Of a stretch of 17,952 nucleotides of DNA, positions 1 through 9,828 are shown piece by piece; the first letter of the stretch is position 1; each line of letters opens with the position of its first letter. The stretch comes from Euperipatoides rowelli (Eukaryota > Onychophora > Udeonychophora > Euonychophora > Peripatopsidae): assembly GCA_003024985.2 (NCBI GenBank), contig PXIH01S0019625.1. The stretch is one strand, 5' to 3'. The translations under genes and the position numbers were made by a program. The notes under the pieces are model-generated. The model was given only the letters and a program-made list of their open reading frames with translations, was not told the DNA's origin and did no database searches.

Positions 1-1640
1 TATCAATTATTGGTACATATTGCAACCAGAACAAGGGAGTAATAAATATATTTATTAATTTTATCACATAATATGAAAAACTTTGATGCGCGTTATTACC
101 CGCACCACGATATTCCCCCCACTTTCCCTAAACGTTGGCTGTATGACATTGTTTACATTAGTCCATAAATATCATTAGATCAACTTGATATCCTTCTCTT
201 TTACTAGTCTTAAATCGTTTTTCAAGTTTTTTTAATAATGATTGTGCTTACTAATGTTACTTAGTAAACTAATGTTTAACAGGTTGCACAATATTAAAAG
301 ATTGGATTCTAGTAACATAGTAATATTGTGTTACATTTCTGTATGTCTTTACATGGGATAAGCCTATATAATTTTTTGGGGGGTGATAATAGATACAGCA
401 ATAAAACATGACAGCGACAAAATGTCAATGAGGTTCAAATTTAGAATGGTCTTTATTCATTTTTTCTATAAAAAAATCAATATATTTTATATTTTAAACT
501 AGTGAATTGAATTACAACGGGGCTCTAGATATCCCTATCCTCCCCTTCCCCTTTACCTCATCCTCCCATCTCCTGAGACCCCCTTCTCCCCATCCCTCAT
601 GCCCTCTATTCCTGAAATCATTTTAGAAACGATTACAAATATAAATCTCTTAATGAGAGAACGTATGTCTCAAAATATTGAAATGAAAAAAATATGTGGT
701 TTTTATTATCTCAATCTGTATTACAGTATCTTATTGTTTAATAATAATAAATGATAATAATATTTTTTTTATCTAAACAGTAAACACATGAAATCAAACC
801 CATAAACGTTAGTTTATTAATTTAATTTCTAGTTTTTTAATAATAATAAACGCTACTAATAATATCTAAATCTAAGAACGTGAAATCACAGCGAATAGAA
901 AATCTTGCACATGTGCGCTTTTCTAAAAGGTGACTGACCGTTACCGTTTTATTATATAGAATATGATACACTTTTTAGAAAAAATAATTATACATTAAAT
1001 AAGAAATAATACCGATAAGTGTTATATGTAAGATGAGGGATCTAAAGCGTCAATTTTATCATCATGACATTTTATGAATTTAAATAATTATTTGTTTTCC
1101 CAAACTATTTAAATTCAAAAACTTGTAGAATATGATTAAAATAAGTAGGCTACTGAATTAAAGGAAAAGTAATCAGTTTTTTTTTTTTTAACTTTAAATA
1201 AATCTTTAGATTCCTGTTAATAATTATCAAATGACATTTTTTAAACATGACTAATTTATAATTTATTCTAATCTCCAATGAAACTAAATAAATATCAATT
1301 AGATGTAAGTAAACAATCTAATGTTCTCATTATTTAAAGAAAAACAAAATATTGGCAAGTTAAAAAAAAAAAATATATTGCCTGAGACCAAAAACATGTA
1401 GGCCGCCAAAATTTAAGGAATTTTGTTGGTTTTAGCAAAGCCTGAAACTATCATCTAATATGCCACACAAATGAATATCCAATTAGAAAATTAATGATTA
1501 GCATTTACCGCTCTCAGTGTCCTCATCATTCTTTCTCCCCACACAATTCTGACATCTTAATCAAATACACTAATGGTGGTAGAAGACAAATGGATACATG
1601 GTCTCACGTATTATGAGATTTGTTAAAAAAGTGGAATGTA
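1..1640. other. AT-rich intergenic or intronic DNA
   Basis: No open frame of useful length, RNA gene or bounded repeat is visible. The stretch is dominated by A/T runs and TAAT/ATAAT words. One exception is a C+T-rich tract at about 532-614 with almost no G on the plus strand, listed separately. A slightly GC-richer patch near 85-140 has CpGs but no coding frame or terminal repeat that I can define. Confidence 0.7.
532..614 (+). repeat. Polypyrimidine (C/T) tract
   Basis: About 80 bases are nearly all C and T, with a few A and two G, in otherwise AT-rich DNA. Such strand-asymmetric tracts can form triplex DNA in vitro, which is general knowledge and not shown here. There is no repeat unit and no clean mirror symmetry. 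It could be a degenerate CT microsatellite. Confidence 0.6.
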
Positions 1641-1697
1641 AAGAAATTCTCAGTGATTATTAATTTTAAATTATAATTACTAAATACATATTATTTC

Positions 1698-1742
1698 ATA
1701 TTCTCCCGATTTAATCATAATAGGATTAAATCGGGAGAATAT
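1698..1742. repeat. Perfect 19-bp hairpin, core of a foldback element
   Basis: The arms ATATTCTCCCGATTTAATC (1698-1716) and its exact complement (1724-1742) are separated by a 7-base loop. Weaker outer complementarity (TTTCAT against ATGAAA, then AATTTTAAATTATAATTA-like arms) extends to roughly 1655-1790. This suggests a small degenerate foldback or MITE. The core includes CTCCCG/CGGGAG, unusual for the AT-rich surroundings. I could define no target duplication. Confidence 0.65.
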
Positions 1743-2033
1743 TATGAAACATCATAATTAAAAAAAATTAGTAGCCTATAGCAAATAATAAAAGCAATTA
1801 TATTTTGTATACAATTAAAAAAAAGTACAGTAACCGTTAGGATATTTTAAATAAAAATATGTTATATATTTTTTAAAAATAAAATAAAAATTATGTTTTT
1901 ACTGGCAGATTATAAGTAATATGCATGGTGTAAGCTATATCTTACATTGTGATCTACTGTAACATATCATACTATCATTATTATTAATATAGTTTGTATA
2001 TACAGTATATAGCCATACTGTATATTATACAGT

Positions 2034-2390
2034 CAAGGGCATCTGCAGGGGGGGGGGAGTGCAATGGGGGCAGTCACACCCCTGTAGGCATCTAATATAA
2101 AGTTGGCAATCTTTAATAATATTACAAGTGTGAAGTATCAAGTCACCCCCCCCCCTGGATAAATTAGACNGTGAAGTATCAAGTCACCCCCCCCCCCTGG
2201 ATAAATTAGACTAACCAAAAATTTAGGTATTTAATATAAAGTTGTCCATGTTTAATAGTATTACAAGTGTGAAGTATCAATTAACGGTTATCAAAAGGTC
2301 CATACAATCAAAAAAAAAAATATTATCAAAATATTTACAAAAAAAAAAATTTGCCCCCCTACACCCTGACTTTTTCTGTAGACGCCCTTG
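2034..2390. mobile_element. hAT-type miniature inverted-repeat element
   Basis: The terminal inverted repeats are CAAGGGCATCTGCAG at 2034-2048 and the complement of CAAGGGCGTCTACAG at 2376-2390, agreeing at 13 of 15 positions. The flanks are identical 8-bp target duplications TATACAGT at 2026-2033 and 2391-2398. An 8-bp duplication with a C-A-rich G-run terminus is the hAT superfamily signature. At 357 bp with no transposase frame it is non-autonomous and would need a transposase in trans. Inside it are a G10 run (2048-2057), an older ~139-bp-offset tandem duplication (TAATATAA at 2093 and 2232) and an N-split 40-bp direct repeat. The open frames across it on both strands are low-complexity chance frames. 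Confidence 0.88.
2130..2211 (+). repeat. 40-bp direct duplication split by an N
   Basis: The segment 2130-2169 is repeated at 2171-2211. The only difference is the length of a C-run (10 versus 11), and a single N lies at the junction (2170). Near-identity on both sides of an N is typical of two overlapping contig ends that were not merged. It is more likely an assembly artefact than a real tandem repeat. Confidence 0.75.
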
Positions 2391-2398
2391 TATACAGT

Positions 2399-3630
2399 GT
2401 ATAACCATACTCATATACCGTATACATAGCCTATATACTGTATTATACTGTATATACAGCACTGTACTCATATGTAATATGGAATCAGGGGTGAAAGTAC
2501 ACTAAGCTTTACAGATAAGACCAGGCAGGGGTATGGGGAATTCAGTACCCCAGTGGGTTCAAAGGTGGTCTGGCGGCAGGTTAGGAGGAATGGGCCTCAA
2601 AAATATATTTTGTGATAAATTTTAAACATTTTTATAGCAAATTCATACTATTCTAAGCCACAATTCAACATTACTTTAAAAACAAATATGGTACAACTTT
2701 TATTCTACAGTATTACTAACTGGGATTTCACATATTTTCAACATTTGTCATGTGTATGAACTTTCTACTGAAAAATATATTTCCATATAATGCCAAATAC
2801 ATTTGGTCCATGTGTCCTGATTTTGGATCTTGCCCTGGTTCCTGATCTACTAGCTACTCTTCCAGTTTGAATACAGAATATTTTATCAGCATCATATTGC
2901 ATTATAAATGCAAACTCCAGCCGTCAATAGTGCCTCACCTGCGGCACCAGTATTAAACTAAATTTGTCCAATATGTTTCTGACTGCCAATCCATTCAGTC
3001 AAACCTCTCTTTCTCTCCATGTTACTTTTAATTTATTTACTAGTAAACATGAATTTTTATACATTATCTATCACCTTCTACTTGACTTCATTGAATTTTA
3101 TCATCCATCTGTCAGATTGTGTTAGTTCAGTACCTTTAACAGCACTCTCTCTAACATCAGTGACAGAATTAAATCAACATTCATTTTAGGACACTTTCAT
3201 TAAGTTAATTTAATTATTAGGCTATGTCAAGGTGAAATTTTTATCATTTTTAACATAATTTTCATAGCTAGGTACATGCCTGTTTTTTTCTCCCAATATT
3301 TCCAGACGAGCATATCTTTTTGAATAAGCTACTAACAGGGTGTGTAAATAATTCATTTTTGAAATTTTATTAATAGGCTATATGGGATTTATGGCAAATT
3401 TTGTTAAATTTTACATTAAATAATGTTTGGTAGGCTATATTGGAATACTATTATAACTAATATTTGTTATTTTGTTGTTTCTGGTTAAATAAACAGTCAT
3501 GTTCAAGTGAATTCTTCAAGCTAAATTTCTACACTTGTGTCCCTGTGAACTTTATAGTATAGATAGAATTTTTCACTCCCTTAAATGTTTTGATTTATGA
3601 TTTTTAAAACTATTTAATCTCTTTGTTCCC
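2399..3630. other. Spacer without a defined gene
   Basis: AT-rich DNA with a GC-richer patch at about 2485-2600. The patch contains AGGGGTGAAAGTA and a small hairpin (GGGGTA...TACCCC, about 2527-2549), which looks like the edge of an old repeat. I could not find a second end. A short frame near 2909-2960 is below any threshold for a gene. Nothing else is seen. Confidence 0.55.
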
Positions 3631-3634
3631 TTAG

Positions 3635-4051
3635 GCAATGTGGCAGTACACCTTGTTCGGTTTTATCCATCAGACCATTGAACGAGGCTTTCTCTCCGCA
3701 GAGTCGTAAAGATGGTCCTTAAGATATGTCATCTGGTCGTCATCCTGTCAACATTGTTTATTTAGATCAGAGTGGTCAGGTTTTACTATTTTAGCAAGAG
3801 ATTTTGTAAAATTAAACAGTTCTCCCTAATTTGTTTCAGGGTGTTTCTGTTACTGGTCAGTGTATTGCAGGTTGTTAGAGAAGGTAGTTATGTGGGCTCT
3901 AAAGAGTTCCAGCCACAAACAAGTGGTCAGTAGCCTATGTGATGCTGAAATCTAGTGATTATTAGGTCGAAAATCTGTGAAACAAAATTGGTCATTTAGG
4001 TTTGTGATGCAAATGGCCTGTTATGGAAGTGTCCCTGTGACCATCAATAAA
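3635..4051 (+). other. Possible terminal exon and 3' UTR (weak)
   Basis: A pyrimidine-containing acceptor (TTTGTTCCCTTAG, ending 3634) precedes a CpG- and GC-richer block. One plus frame is open from 3636 to a TAA at 3720-3722 (28 codons), and another short frame starts at an ATG near 3712. A second good acceptor (TTTGTTTCAG) lies near 3839. AATAAA occurs at 4046-4051. Against this, a minus-strand frame (3744-3673, 24 codons, starting DDDQMTYLKDHL) looks equally protein-like, so the strand is uncertain. No product is recognised. This may be an exon, a decayed mobile-element coding patch, or chance in a GC-richer island. Confidence 0.2.
4046..4051 (+). promoter_or_regulatory. Candidate polyadenylation signal AATAAA
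   Basis: An exact AATAAA sits about 320 bases after the candidate stop at 3720. In DNA this AT-rich, AATAAA occurs often by chance, so it supports the terminal-exon idea only weakly. Confidence 0.2.
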
Positions 4052-4377
4052 ACCTGTCTAAACAGAAATGATTGGGACCTTCAAATTTTCCATTTTGAGC
4101 AGGTTCCGTTTTACACAGATGTAAAAAAAAATTTTCAATAAACTAAAATTAAATTAATATAATTTAATGCATAATTTAATTCAGAAATGGCCTAGTAAAA
4201 ATATTTCAAAACTTAATTTAGTGCTTTGCCTCAATAGCATTATAAAATTATGATTTTTTTTTTTTTGTGAGGAGGGGTAAATTAAAACATTTACCGTATA
4301 AACATTGTTTTAAAAGTATATTACCAATAATATTTTCAACTTTGTCAATTTGTTTTTATTTTGCCAAAAAAATTTAA

Positions 4378-4639
4378 GTTTCATTCATCAAATTTTCTTA
4401 TTTCATTTAAAAAGATGTGAAAATCAAGGTTTTATACAATGTTAGAAAATAATGATTACATCATGATGTCATCATCTATGACATCATCTTAAATAGAAAT
4501 CAAAGCAAACAGCAGCTGTTTGCTTTGATTTCTATTTAAGATGATGTCATAGATGACGTGTTTATCCTTTAACATAATTGTATAAAATTTTGATTTTAAC
4601 ACGTTTTTAAATGAAATGAGAAAATTTGATGAATGAAAC
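4378..4639. repeat. Large foldback with a 41-bp perfect stem
   Basis: The left arm (4378-4512) and right arm (4516-4639) are complementary over their whole length apart from several small differences, with a 3-base loop at 4513-4515. The inner 41 bp (4472-4512 against 4516-4556) pair perfectly. The outer ends pair GTTTCATTC with GAATGAAAC. The left arm has an extra direct TGATGTCA/TGACATCA cluster (about 4460-4495), so it is roughly 11 bp longer. No transposase or clear target duplication is seen. It is best read as a foldback MITE or recent inverted duplication. Transcription would give a long hairpin RNA. Confidence 0.85.
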
Positions 4640-5437
4640 ATACATTTTTTTTTGAAGGGGGGAGGGCATATCTATTAGGCCTTAACAGTTACATGATGCA
4701 AACATGCAATCTGGTTTAGGAGTGTGATAATTGATTTCACTCAGTCACCAAGTTCAAGTATTGTTAAATAATTGTATTTCTTTTTAACTTATCCTTAAAT
4801 CATTATATTTTAACATTATTGACATTTTACAGTTTTACACCCTAGTATCAGTCCAGTCAATAAAATATATTCTATCCCATTAATAGATGCCCCTATGGGT
4901 TCTGTGATGAAATAAACCTATTTAGGCAATACTTCAATTACAGAAACAAAATAGCTAGACATAATTTTTTTTTACTTTAAATGCAGTAAATATATTATTG
5001 TAAAATATAAACCCCTTTACAATAATAATTTTTTTTTAAAAAAATCCCATCTCACTTATAAATAAATGTGTCAATATTAGTAAATATTTTATATATGGTA
5101 CATGACAAAACAGTAAATTATAAATGTTTAGTTCTAAATTTTACAAAAATAGATGCCAAAAGCCTTGATAATATTAATTATCTTTTTTTTTTTTCATGCA
5201 AAGCAGGAAGATCAAGTTAAAGGTCGATTTTATTCCAACCTTCTAACCTTCAGGATATTAACATTTTCTCAAACTAATGAAGTGAGTTGGTCTACTAGTA
5301 ATAATAAACATTTTTTATTATCTAATAAATTTTTGATTTGAGATATTAAAGTAAAAGGCAGTAAGGATAAAAGACTACAGTTTGTCATGATCAGCACTCT
5401 GACTTCAGATATTCTAAAAGAGACATCGACCCCCACT

Positions 5438-5473
5438 CCCCCCCCCCCCCCACAAAAAAAAAAAAAAAAAAAA
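5438..5473 (+). repeat. C14 then A20 homopolymer tract
   Basis: Fourteen C (5438-5451) are followed by CA-spaced A20 (5454-5473), preceded by further C-runs from 5430. The minus strand carries a G14 run. Homopolymers like this slip in replication and in sequencing, so the exact lengths are unreliable. Confidence 0.8.
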
Positions 5474-5702
5474 CACTAATTTTATCAAAACGCTTATTGT
5501 TCAATTTATTATAGACTTCTATAAGTGCAAAATATAAAATGTATAAATAATAAAAGAAAACAAGACAAGTTGATAAAATCTCTCAACAATATGGTTTTCG
5601 ATCAGCTTATTTTAAGAATAATGACAAGTTTTTTTTTTTTTATTTTTTAAAATCAAATAATGGACAAGTTTTAATAACTCTACATCCTTTCCCCCACATA
5701 TT

Positions 5703-5721
5703 TGACTCCATAATGGAGTCA
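5703..5721. repeat. Palindrome TGACTCCAT-A-ATGGAGTCA
   Basis: Perfect 9-bp arms surround a single A. Each arm carries TGACTC, close to an AP-1-type half site. A chance origin is possible, and no neighbouring gene supports a regulatory role. Confidence 0.4.
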
Positions 5722-6139
5722 TAAATAAATACAATAATGAATTTTTTAAAAAAAACTGCAATATTATATAATTTTAGTAGCCTAAATTTAAAACAAAAAG
5801 CCAAGTTGATTTTAGTTTCAAAATATACATAAAACTACTACTGTATACGTACACAGAAATGCTTGTCACTATTTCTGCAGGCTATCTCCTTGAATTTCCA
5901 GCCCTGTAAACACATTTGAAATTAACCTCTAAACACATTTTAATTCATGACTATGAAATAGAAACTGTAATTGGCTCCAAGAATTACTTATGTGGAAGAC
6001 ACGACTTTAATTAACAATTAATATAAATATTGATAAGTTATCAAATGCACAATCTACAGTAGATCATATTTGGGGTTAATGATCAAGAAGGATAAAAACT
6101 GAGTAAGATATTTTACATGACAGCTAAAATGGCAACAGA

Positions 6140-6960
6140 ATTAATGTTAAGACTCAATTATATTTTTGCGGAACAGGTTTCTGATCTGTTTAATCTGTCT
6201 CGTAAACGTATAAGTTGTTCATACCTTTCTGCAGGGTTGGGTCCATAATCAATGGAATTCCTTTATACAATAGCCAATCATATTCCTCCTTTTATTTCCA
6301 ACAGTTGTTATGGTTTTTAGTTTTCAGCATATTCCATTAAACGTCTAGTATTATGTAAAATATTTTATTTTTACTTTATTTACTGCTTTATGAAAATCCA
6401 TTTTTAAATACGATATTTTCAAACTAAATCAATTGGGACAAAAACAACAGTGTGCTGCCCTCTACTTAGAAAATCTAAAATATGATTGGTTCAATGGCTA
6501 ACAAGATGGAGAGCAAATGGATAGGTTTACGTAAAGTTACATTTTTTTTCAATAATTACAGACGATGATGGTTAGTTATCCATATTTTATTTTTACATGC
6601 CTGACTGTGGCAGTGAGCATGATCTTATGGAAAGTTATCCGTTTTACCCATCAGGCAAGAATTGCATGGAAGTATAAATGAAACTTTAAATGGCAGACTG
6701 CTACTGAAAATGATAAGGCAAATTAAATAAATCAGTCTGTGAGCTGTCAATGATATGGCAATATAACTAAAGCCGATTTACCGGCTGGCATTAAAAATTA
6801 TATGCCAACTCAGAACACACAGGAGTCAAATTAATCCATTAATAGATTGATCAATATGGAAAGAAACTATGTTACTGTTGTTTTGCTCAATTAGAAGTGG
6901 AATTCAAGGTTGGCATTATGCATGATTTTTTTTTTTAATGACATATTTTCACCTGCATGA
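6140..6960 (+). repeat. Dispersed repeat, copy A (plus orientation)
   Basis: About 820 bp that align colinearly with the reverse complement of 10561-11375. The most conserved blocks are TACAATAGCCAAT (about 6267), TTATTTCCAACAGTT, AAACGTCTAGTA, a ~50-bp block containing GTGCTGCCCTCTACTTAG (about 6452-6469), CAATAATTAC, and TTCAAGGTTGGCATTATGC near the end. I estimate 70-80% identity by eye, with a more diverged centre. It carries no shared open frame: copy B has a 111-codon frame here, but copy A has a stop at the matching place. The superfamily is unknown; it could be an old non-autonomous transposon or the 3' part of a retroelement. Confidence 0.8.
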
Positions 6961-7119
6961 AACCTAAAAATTGGACAAGGTAGTAGCAAAATAACAATAT
7001 AGCAAAATAAATATTATTTATGAATTATGAAAGTTCGTAAAAAAAAATGTATGTAATGAAATAATTGTGACTTCAACAAGAGTGTTATAATTAAACCAAT
7101 GACATGAGTCACAAGCGTT

Positions 7120-7295
7120 TGCTATACAATTGGCCAGCAAACTTCATATCTCCTTTTACCTTAAATTTTCAAAAAATTAATTCTCAGGCAAGTAAGTCGT
7201 AGGAAGCCTAAAATTACAACAGAAGGGCTTTCAAGTAAATCAAACATCATTGCACTAGGATGAGTGGCTGAGGAGGTAGATCAAATCTTACCAGT
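7120..7295 (+). repeat. Second dispersed repeat, copy 1
   Basis: About 165 bp matching 9900-10085 in the same orientation. Shared blocks include CAGCAAACTTCA, AAATTTTCAAAAATTAAT-like, GCTTTCAAGTAAATCAAA and CTAGGATGAGTGG.TGAGGAGG. The GTGGCTGAGGAGG stretch resembles a tRNA A-box, but no B-box follows at the right distance, so a SINE origin is not supported. No target duplication is visible. Confidence 0.75.
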
Positions 7296-8134
7296 AGGCC
7301 TATATAGACATAAATATTTTGTCCTACTCAACATATTGAAATATTAATGATCATATTTCGATTTTGTAATGAAAATTTACAACATTCTTCTTTCAGTAAA
7401 ACCCATTGGTTCAGATCAGGAGGGATTAAGCCAAACCTTACCTTAATTTCCAATGTGCTAAGATTTAACAAAACAATTTTATGAAAACGAAAACTCACAG
7501 ATTTACCTATTACTATTCTTACAGGTGGCTATTTTTATTCTTAATTGAATTCCTCTCTTTAAATATTCATCTTGATGTGTATAATTAATCTGATCTGCCA
7601 AAATCTGACAAAAACCTGACTATTACTTTTCAGATGAAAAGTGGAGCTGATTATAGGCTAAGCTGACTTGGAACACTTTTGAAAGGTTTTAACCAATTTT
7701 AAATAATAAAAAAAAAGGGAAGAGCTTTTCAATCTCGCCATTACTCATCTACAGTCAACGACCTTCACATTAACAAAAAATTATTTCGCAGCAATCACAA
7801 GTCTAACCAATTTGTATGTCAGCCGTGCACATTTACTGTCTGTCGGTCAGGATTAATTTAAACAAAAAATAAATAAACAAACACATAAAGAAAAATAATA
7901 GAAGGTACTTTTTTTTAAAAAATATTAACATAAAAGTATACAATGTTTCAATACATTCAAGATGTTTTTTTAATGAGTATTCTTAACATTTAAAGTTATA
8001 AATAAAATAAAATTTATTGAAAATATTTTTAATTAAGTTTTTCATTTTCAGAAGCATAAATTTGCATTGTCTTTTTTTTTTTTTAATTTATTTTATTAAA
8101 AAAAAATTTCTATTTGAATATTTTTTTCAAATAG
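7296..8134. other. AT-rich spacer, probably intron if the 8135 exon is real
   Basis: No gene or bounded repeat is seen. Long A- and T-runs increase towards 8134. The final 35 bases (TTTCTATTTG...TTTTTTTCAAATAG) form a T-rich tract ending in AG, which would serve as the splice acceptor for the next feature. Confidence 0.5.
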
Positions 8135-8311
8135 CTTTTCCATCTTGGCAAGACGTCAATTTTAATTTCGGTCCTTTGGTGGATTTCAAATCAGTGTTGG
8201 CTAGACCACCAGGACACCAGGCAATCCCCGGGGCCTTAGGCGTAAGAGGGCCTTTTGAGAGAATAAGAAATATGGCCACGGATAAACAATTGATGTTTAC
8301 ATTCACTCAAG
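8135..8311 (+). CDS. Candidate internal exon of an unrecognised gene
   Basis: The block is clearly richer in G+C and CpG than its surroundings and stays open in one frame. A T-rich tract and AG (8133-8134) precede it, and AAG|GTGATA (8309-8317) is an acceptor/donor-compatible end. Both splice points fall after codon position 1, giving a symmetrical 177-nt (59-codon) phase 1-1 exon, a class common among exons of extracellular modules. The peptide begins FPSWQDVNFNFGPLVDF (from about 8137), continues through RPPGHQ and GVRGPFERIRN, and ends LMFTFTQ. It has no cysteine, no signal peptide and no membrane segment. I do not recognise the family. If splicing is absent, the frame continues ten bases or so into GDRQL and stops at TGA 8326-8328, which would make it a last exon. 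The frame upstream of 8135 runs through poly-T and is not coding. No partner exon could be identified in the window. Confidence 0.5.
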
Positions 8312-8332
8312 GTGATAGACAACTGTGATAAT

Positions 8333-8348
8333 AATTAATTAATTAATT
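8333..8348 (+). repeat. (AATT)4 microsatellite
   Basis: Four perfect AATT units follow the stop of the open frame around the candidate exon. A simple repeat with no inferred function. Confidence 0.8.
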
Positions 8349-8404
8349 GATATTTGATTGTCACAATTTAGACACTGCATTACCTGCACACATTTAAACA
8401 ATAA

Positions 8405-8831
8405 TTGAATGTACACACAGCAACTTCTCCTCAACCTACACACTAGTCAGAATGTACAAACAGCAATGTAAGCTTCTCTCACCCTATACACTAATCTCTC
8501 TCACCCTATACACTAATCAGAATACACACACAGCAATGTAAGCTTCTTCCCAATACACTACAGTCAGAATATATACACACACAGCAATGTAAGCTTTTCT
8601 CTCCCTATACACTATAGTCAGAATATACACATACATATCAATGTAAGGTTCTCTCTCCCTATACACTAGTCAGAATATACACACACAGGAATGTAAGCTT
8701 ATTCTTCCCAATACACTAGTCAGAATATACACACACAACAATGTAAGCTTTTCTCTCCCCATACACTATAGTCAGAATATACACATACATATCAAAGTAA
8801 GGTTCTCTCTCCCTATACACTACAGTCAGAA
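8405..8831 (+). repeat. Minisatellite, ~50-bp units with three-unit higher-order period
   Basis: About eight units share the pattern CTATACACTA..TCAGAATATACACACACA..AATGTAAGCTT..TCTCTCC. Units vary from about 45 to 58 bp. Variant units with ACACATACATATCAA and AAGGTTC occur twice, with their AAGCTTTTCTC starts at 8591 and 8745, an offset of 154 bp. Blocks of three units therefore appear to have been copied together. The array ends at about 8831, followed by an inverted TATAGGGAG. Internal CA runs suggest microsatellite seeding. It is non-coding. Confidence 0.9.
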
Positions 8832-9755
8832 TGTAAATGTATAGGGAGGATAAAATATACTTTTTAATTACCAATCAAATTGCACAGTATTTGCACTTTT
8901 TTAATATTTGATTATATTTTTTTACTATCGAATATTGTACTTATTAAGGCCTTAGTAACTCTCTAACCACTATCTGGGCTCTGCCTCTAGACCACATTGG
9001 TAAGCTAGCCCCCTGAGTTTTTTGTTTTAAAGTTTTAATAATTTGGATTGTTTAAAGTTGGCAGGTATGGGGATAAAGCCCACCAAATATTTCTCCCGGG
9101 GGCCAAACATATAGCCAGTTCAACACTGCTGAAAATTAATTTTGAATGGACTACCAATGCATATAAGAATGGTCATTTATTTGTAACTTATCACTATGGT
9201 ACTTTATATAAGACTATAAAGTTGAATGTTTTGTTGACAGTTGCATAAAGATTTGTAGGGTTTAAGTAACGGATCTGGCAATGTGAGTTATTTATTCACT
9301 ATACAAATTATAAGCATTGGCATTACTATATTTTCACCATGCTGCCTATAGCTGTCTTGGTGATTTCCAGTGTCAACAGCTTGATTGTCTTATTTTCAAA
9401 GTCAATAGGACCACATCAAAGTCTTAAGTTGTATTTGGTACAAAGTTTGTGCTTTTAACAATGTGTGTGTTCCTTATTTGAGCCTACTTGACTTAAAAAT
9501 TTCCGGCTTCCAGTTTAATATTAAAATTCTATGCGCCAGTATATTTTTCTTGTTAGCCCAATATTAATTGCTAGTCAAAAATTATATTTATCATTTCTCA
9601 CTTTCTTATTCAAAATATGGTGCCATTTTCTAGTATTGCCATTCCAATTAATCTAATATCAATCACTATTTGCCTTTATGCTGGCTTTTTTTTATTCAAA
9701 CTATTAATCTAGATCTCAAGTTATTGACTGCATTCTATTTTCTAAAATTTGATGC
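8832..9755. other. Spacer without a supported gene
   Basis: Mixed AT-rich DNA. A 66-codon frame (9048-9248) and a hydrophobic 40-codon stretch (about 9337-9458) are open, but neither has recognisable motifs, splice context or codon bias. A GC-richer patch with CCCGGGGGCC near 9098-9107 may mark a decayed repeat edge. Confidence 0.45.
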
Positions 9756-9760
9756 ACTGA

Positions 9761-9776
9761 TCACTAGATGGCAGTG
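9761..9776 (+). promoter_or_regulatory. CTCF-like motif, plus orientation
   Basis: TCACTAGATGGCAGTG fits the core of the metazoan CTCF consensus (CCAnYAGRKGGCRS) with one or two mismatches. CTCF is a bilaterian insulator protein, but whether it binds here cannot be told from sequence. A match this short can arise by chance or within a repeat. Confidence 0.3.
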
Positions 9777-9828
9777 TAAAATTATTTCTTTCTCAGTGTA
9801 TAATGTGTTTCCAACATTCTAGTGAATA

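Larger units (their letters stand above)
4640..6139. other. AT-rich spacer
   Basis: No supported gene. It contains an 11-bp hairpin (ATTATTGTAAA at 4994-5004 with its complement at 5016-5026), a C14 run followed closely by A20 (5438-5473), and the 9-bp-arm palindrome TGACTCCAT/ATGGAGTCA (5703-5721). A 62-codon frame from 5153 crosses a T-run and has biased, low-complexity content, so it is not called. Confidence 0.6.

Noticed and set aside
2242-2505. 87-codon plus frame and an overlapping 64-codon minus frame
   Set aside because: Both run through the hAT miniature element, poly-A and TATACAGT-rich DNA. The composition is low complexity, with no domain.
2485-2600. Second inverted-repeat element starting AGGGGTGAAAGTA
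   Set aside because: No matching opposite end or target duplication was found within the next kilobase, so boundaries cannot be supported.
7255-7285. GTGGCTGAGGAGG as a tRNA A-box of a SINE
   Set aside because: No B-box (GGTTCGANNCC-like) follows within the usual 30-60 bases in either copy of this repeat.
8405-8831. CRISPR-like array
   Set aside because: Units are adjacent and diverged, with no constant repeat and unique spacers. It is a eukaryotic minisatellite.
9048-9248. 66-codon plus frame
   Set aside because: No motif, splice context, codon bias or neighbour supports it. A chance frame is adequate.
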